Below are positions 22,592-26,034 of a stretch of 26,034 nt of DNA, piece after piece. The stretch spans positions 1 through 26,034 of the forward strand of contig JAMCQY010000365.1 in assembly GCA_023381945.1 (NCBI GenBank). Reading direction: 5' to 3'. The notes beneath the pieces were generated by a model that saw only the letters and a program-made list of their open reading frames with translations, was not told where the DNA came from and ran no database searches. Made by a program: the position numbers and the translations under genes. Position 1 is the stretch's first letter. Each line of letters starts with the position of its first letter. The stretch comes from Deltaproteobacteria bacterium (lineage in GTDB: Bacteria; Desulfobacterota; Desulfobaccia; Desulfobaccales; 0-14-0-80-60-11).

Positions 22592-24010
22592 ATGGCTGAA
22601 GAAGTCAAAGCTCCCCCGAAGGAAAAGATACCCCGACAGAAAATGCCGGAGCAGGAACCTAAGGTCCGGGCCCGCAATTTTCAGGAAGTCCCCCTCGGCT
22701 ACACTCCGGAATTGGCCATGAAGGAAGCGCAGCGCTGCATCCAGTGCAAGGATCCCCGTTGCCGCCAGGGCTGCCCGGTGGAAATTGAAATTCCGGCTTT
22801 CATCAAGTGCATCAAAGAAGGCGATTTTCAAGGCGCCATCCGCAAGCTGTGGGAGAAGAACTCGCTGCCCGCGGTATGCGGCCGGGTTTGCCCCCAGGAA
22901 GTCCAGTGCGAAGGCATGTGCATTGTCGGCAAGAAGGACGCTCCGGTGGCCATCGGCAACCTGGAGCGCTTCGCCGCCGATTACCAGCGCGTGCACGGCC
23001 AGGAGATCCTGCCCCCCAAGGCCGATCCCACCGGCAAGAAGGTGGCGGTGGTGGGCTGCGGCCCGGCCGGCCTAACCGTGGCCGGCGACTTGATCCTCAA
23101 GGGCCACGAGGTCACCATCTATGAAGCCCTGCACCTGCCGGGCGGCGTGCTGGCCTACGGCATTCCCGAATTCCGGCTGCCAAAGGCCATCGTCAACTCG
23201 GAATGTAATTTCCTGGAAAAGCTGGGCGTCAAGATCAACGTTGATACGGTCATCGGCGCCAGCGAGACCGTGGACGAGCTTTTTGAGCAGGGCTTCGACG
23301 CCGTCTTCCTGGGCGTGGGCGCCGGTCTCCCGGTCTTCCTGAAGATTCCCGGAGAGCATTTCATCGGCGTCTATTCCGCCAATGAATACCTGACCCGCTC
23401 CAACCTGATGAAGGCCTACGAGTTTCCCACCTACGACACGCCCATCGTCAAGGGTAAAAACGTCGCCACCTTCGGCGGCGGCAACGTCGCCATGGACTCG
23501 GCCCGCACCGCCCTGCGGCTGGGCGCCGACCATTCCTATATCATCTACCGGCGCTCCGAAGCCGAGCTGCCCGCCCGGACCGCCGAAGTCCACCATGCCA
23601 AGGAAGAGGGCGTCGAATTCCTGCTGCTCTCCAACCCCCTGCGCTTCCTGGGCGACGATACCGGCCGGCTCACCGGGGTCGAATGCCTGAGGATGGAATT
23701 AGGCGAGCCTGATGCCTCCGGGCGGCGCCGCCCCGTGGCGATTCCGGACTCGGAATTCACGGTGGAGATCGACACCGCGGTCATCTCCATCGGCTCCGGC
23801 TCGAACCCGCTGCTCACCAAGAACACCCCGGGCCTGGCCCTGAACCGCTGGGGCTACATCATCGCCGACCCCAAGACCGGCAAGACCATGAAACCCCGGG
23901 TCTGGGCGGGCGGCGACATCGTCACCGGCTCGGCCACCGTCATCCTGGCCATGGGCGCCGGCCGCCTGGCAGCCAACTCCATCCATGACTTCTTAACGAT
24001 GGGGTGGTAG
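22592..24010 (+). CDS. nfnB: NfnB-like / GltD-type NADPH-dependent oxidoreductase subunit
   Basis: A 472-residue flavoprotein of the glutamate synthase small-subunit type. The N-terminal Fe-S module has two cysteine groups: C49, C52, C57, C61 (CIQCKDPRCRQGC) and C96, C100, C106, C110. The FAD motif is VVGCGPAG (153-160), the NADPH motif is FGGGNVAMD, and the C-terminal FAD signature is VWAGGDIVTGSATVILAMGAG. Beside nfnA this points to NfnB, the subunit that bifurcates electrons from NADPH, rather than a glutamate synthase; no large GltB subunit is adjacent. It starts at ATG 22592 after GAGGAG. Its stop codon at 24008-24010 lies within a REP-type repeat. Confidence 0.85.
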   Translation: MAEEVKAPPKEKIPRQKMPEQEPKVRARNFQEVPLGYTPELAMKEAQRCIQCKDPRCRQGCPVEIEIPAFIKCIKEGDFQGAIRKLWEKNSLPAVCGRVCPQEVQCEGMCIVGKKDAPVAIGNLERFAADYQRVHGQEILPPKADPTGKKVAVVGCGPAGLTVAGDLILKGHEVTIYEALHLPGGVLAYGIPEFRLPKAIVNSECNFLEKLGVKINVDTVIGASETVDELFEQGFDAVFLGVGAGLPVFLKIPGEHFIGVYSANEYLTRSNLMKAYEFPTYDTPIVKGKNVATFGGGNVAMDSARTALRLGADHSYIIYRRSEAELPARTAEVHHAKEEGVEFLLLSNPLRFLGDDTGRLTGVECLRMELGEPDASGRRRPVAIPDSEFTVEIDTAVISIGSGSNPLLTKNTPGLALNRWGYIIADPKTGKTMKPRVWAGGDIVTGSATVILAMGAGRLAANSIHDFLTMGW

Positions 24011-24252
24011 GGGCGGACCCATGTGTCCGCCCTTTGCGGGGTGCACCATCGGCGCACCCCCCCTTTTTTGGGGAGGGGGTAAGGGCCGAGGACCCTTTCC
24101 CACTTACAAAAAACCCCAAACCCCCACCCCAATCCCGTAAGTAGGGGCGACCCGCTGGGTCGCCCCTTTCTATTTTGCCTTAAGGTCACAGGCCCCGACC
24201 GGTGTATTAATCGGCTTCCCATCCAGGGCCGGACACGCGGGACCGCCCCTAC
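24007..24252. repeat. Cluster of REP elements after nfnB
   Basis: No gene is visible in the 355 bases between nfnB and the next gene. It opens with the left REP half GTAGGGGCGGACCCATG (24007-24032), which overlaps the nfnB stop. A GGGGTGCAC...GCGCACCCC hairpin (24038-24060) and the palindrome 24143-24167 follow. It closes with GGCCGGACACGCGGGACC-GCCCCTAC (about 24227-24252), a right-half REP. The order suggests one REP split by insertion of others. Confidence 0.7.
24143..24172 (+). terminator. REP palindrome that may terminate nfnAB
   Basis: AGGGGCGACCC, loop GCT, GGGTCGCCCCT, then TTCTATTTT. The stem is perfect, with 11-base arms and a T-rich tail. Confidence 0.55.
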
Positions 24253-24365
24253 CAAATATTACTAATACTCTCTGACCCTTACCATGATTTACATAAAACC
24301 TCAACTAATCCCACGAATTGACTACGGTAGCACCGATGACTAGATAAAAAGAAAAACCTTGCGAG

Positions 24366-25165
24366 ATGCCTATGAACCTCAAACTGGAAAACAAGCTGGC
24401 CCTGGTGACCGGCTCCACCGCCGGGATCGGCCTGGCCATTGCCAAATCCCTGGCGGCCGAAGGGGCCCGGGTGATCGTCAAGGGCCGCACCCAGGACCGC
24501 GTAAACGATGCCCTGGAGAAAATTCGCCAGGCGCTTCCTCAGGCAAAGTTGGAAGGCCTGGCGGCCGACCTGGCCAAGCCCGAAGGCGCTGAAAAGACCA
24601 TCAGCCGCTTTCCGGCAGTGGATATCCTGGTCAACAATTTGGGAAGGTATGAGCACCGGCCTTTCGAAGAAACCAGCGACGCCGATTGGAAGAATATCAT
24701 TGAGTTAAATTTCATGAGCGGCGTGCGCCTCTCCCGCCATTACCTGCCGCGCATGAAAGAGCCAGCTGGGGCCGGATCATCTTTCTAAGCAGCGAGTCCG
24801 GGGTCCATATTCCCCCGGACATGATCCATTACGGCGTCACCAAGGCTATGTATCTGGCCTTGAGCCGCGGGCTCGCCGAAACCACCACCGGCACCGCGGT
24901 GACGGTAAACGCGGTCCTGCCCGGCCCCACCCGCACCGAAGGCGTAGGCCGCTTTATCGAACAAATAGCCCGAGACAAAGGAATCTCTTCCCAAGAGGTG
25001 GAAGAGGAGTTTTTTAAATCTGTGCGCCCCACATCCATCCTGAAGCGCTTCGCCAGCACCGAAGAAGTAGCCAATTTAGTGACCTATCTGGCCAGCCCTT
25101 TGGCTTCGGCCACCAACGGCGCGGCGCTGCGGGTGGACGGAGGCGTGGTCCGGTCTATCATCTAA
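24366..25165 (+). pseudogene. Short-chain dehydrogenase/reductase, interrupted by a frameshift
   Basis: Read across one frameshift this is a normal SDR of about 265 residues. The first frame (from ATG 24366 or 24372) has the NAD(P) motif TGSTAGIG, NNLGRYEHRPF and RHYLPRMKE, and then runs into a stop at 24786-24788. From about 24764 another frame continues with SWGRIIFLSSESGVHIPPDM, then IHYGVTKAM with the catalytic Y-x3-K, NAVLPGPTRTEG, and the end GAALRVDGGVVRSII. The switch at about 24761-24765 corresponds to one lost base. The residues before and after are intact, so this is either a very young mutation or a sequencing error. No slippery heptamer is evident. The substrate is unknown. Confidence 0.85.
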
Positions 25166-25172
25166 TAAGCTT

Positions 25173-25243
25173 CACCGCAGAGGCGCAGAGAATGCAGAGG
25201 AATCTTCTCTCTGATCCTCTGCGCCCTCTGCGTCTCTGCGGTG
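25173..25243. repeat. Long imperfect inverted repeat (CGCAGAG type)
   Basis: Arms of 29 bases (25173-25201 and 25215-25243), with 4 mismatches. The repeated subunits are CACCGCAGAGGCGCAGAG and CTCTGCGTCTCTGCGGTG. It fills the space between the converging SDR and dinB genes (7 and 2 bases away) and can serve as a transcription barrier. Similar CGCAGAG repeats are dispersed in many bacterial genomes. Confidence 0.85.
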
Positions 25244-25245
25244 CA

Positions 25246-26034
25246 TCACTTCCCCAGCTTTTCCACCCGCACCCCGATGAGGCGTATTAATTTATGTTTG
25301 GGGTTCTCCCGGCGGTCCAGAAAGGGCATCAGCAGTTTCATGGCCTCGAAGCGCAGGAGGCGGGGCGAGTCGGTTGGGGCGGGCAGGGTGTGGGAGCGGG
25401 ATTTGGTGTGGAAGTCGGCAAAGCGCACGGTCACCACTACGGTCCGGTAAGTGAGAAAGCCTTCCGCCCGCACCCTCTTGAAAACCTCGCGGCACATAAC
25501 CCAGAGGCGGGTGAAGATGAAATTCAGGTCCAGATTGTCCTGGCCGAAGGTCTCCTGCTCGCCCACGGACTTGGGCTCCCACTCTGTCACCAGGGGGCTG
25601 AAGTGGCGGCCGCGCAGGCGTTCATAGAGTTCCGGCCCCCACTTGCCGAACATCTCCTGGAGTTCCTCAGGCGAAAAACGCTTTAAATCCCGGACCAGCT
25701 TAACCCTCATGCCCGCCAGGAATTTTTCCGTCTTGGGGCCGATGCCGGGAATCTTGCGCACCGGCATGGGTTCCAAAAATGCCTCGGCTTCCGCCGCGGT
25801 CACCACTGTGAGGCCGTCGGGCTTCTGAAAATCCGAAGCGATCTTGGCGATCAGCTTATTGGGTCCGAGGCCGATGGAGCCGGTCAAATTTTCTTTGGCC
25901 TTGATTTCCGCCTTAATCTCCCGGCAGATTTGCGCCGCCTGCTCATAAGACCCGGCGAAGCCCAGGTCGAAATAAGCCTCGTCGATGCTGGCCTCCTCCA
26001 CCACTTGGGCAAAGTGGTGGAGGATGGCCATGAT
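25246..26034 (-). CDS. dinB: DNA polymerase IV (partial, 5' end outside the window)
   Basis: The C-terminal 262 residues of a Y-family translesion polymerase. The catalytic carboxylates are in EEASIDEAYFDL, just inside the window edge. GSIGLGPNKLIAKIASDFQKPDGLTVV is the conserved palm segment, and the helix-hairpin-helix is in VRKIPGIGPKTEKFLAG. The little-finger domain follows, with VGEQETFGQDN. The frame is open to the edge; the N-terminal first carboxylate region is missing only because the window ends. The protein ends in VRVEKLGK. No SOS box can be assessed, since the promoter is outside. Confidence 0.9.
   Translation of the reverse strand: MMAILHHFAQVVEEASIDEAYFDLGFAGSYEQAAQICREIKAEIKAKENLTGSIGLGPNKLIAKIASDFQKPDGLTVVTAAEAEAFLEPMPVRKIPGIGPKTEKFLAGMRVKLVRDLKRFSPEELQEMFGKWGPELYERLRGRHFSPLVTEWEPKSVGEQETFGQDNLDLNFIFTRLWVMCREVFKRVRAEGFLTYRTVVVTVRFADFHTKSRSHTLPAPTDSPRLLRFEAMKLLMPFLDRRENPKHKLIRLIGVRVEKLGK

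Noticed and set aside
24366..25165. Programmed ribosomal frameshifting in the SDR gene
   Set aside because: No slippery heptamer or stimulatory pseudoknot is evident at the switch (ATG AAA GAG CC), and SDR enzymes are not known to use it.

Overview
The window looks like chromosomal DNA of an anaerobic deltaproteobacterium (Desulfobacterota), most likely a sulfate reducer or syntroph of the Desulfobacca/Syntrophobacter type. This is an inference from gene content: formate-tetrahydrofolate ligase (fhs), the two-part methylene-tetrahydrofolate reductase metF/metV, an NfnAB-type transhydrogenase, and HdrC/HdrB heterodisulfide-reductase-like subunits. Most genes are GC-rich. Two are visibly AT-rich and look acquired: the REP transposase at 5999-6568 and the membrane glycosyltransferase-like gene at 15613-17112. 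I saw no rRNA, tRNA or CRISPR array.

Layout. 1-88 is the N-terminus of an acyl-CoA carboxylase subunit (minus strand, cut by the window). 474-2487 (minus) is a two-gene unit: an LpxL-like acyltransferase followed by an enolase-superfamily enzyme. 2619-3129 holds a REP repeat and the decayed 3' end of a group II intron, with a frameshifted maturase C-terminus and RNA domains V/VI. 3165-4757 (minus) is a TolC-like outer-membrane protein, divergent from a GalE-like epimerase (4976-5911). A REP-associated tyrosine transposase (5999-6568) carries a REP palindrome inside its own coding sequence. 6668-11145 is a tight four-gene operon: ABC ATPase, ABC-2 permease, GldG-like auxiliary protein and DUF4340 protein. 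surE (11444-12196) appears to have a leaderless promoter. hdrC-hdrB (12346-13794) follow an FNR/HcpR-like palindrome. On the minus strand lie trxA, a ruined trxB and bamD (15351 down to 13908). After the AT-rich glycosyltransferase-like gene come metV-metF (minus, 18861-17249) and, divergently, fhs (19318-21102), then nfnA-nfnB (21702-24010), a frameshifted short-chain dehydrogenase (24366-25165) and a partial dinB (25246-26034, minus).

How the genes work together. Fhs and MetF/MetV act at the start and end of the methyl branch of the Wood-Ljungdahl pathway, which such organisms run oxidatively or reductively. NfnAB links ferredoxin, NADH and NADPH pools. HdrCB would exchange electrons with a partner (an HdrA or a membrane complex) that is not in this window. 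Thioredoxin, BamD, SurE and DinB are housekeeping genes. The intergenic regions are crowded with GTAG...CTAC palindromes, the expected partner repeats of the transposase at 5999-6568. I see no clear new defence or biosynthetic system. The best leads are the REP/transposase relationship, the MITE-like structures around two REPs, the decayed trxB, the probable leaderless surE, and the poorly understood four-gene ABC cassette.
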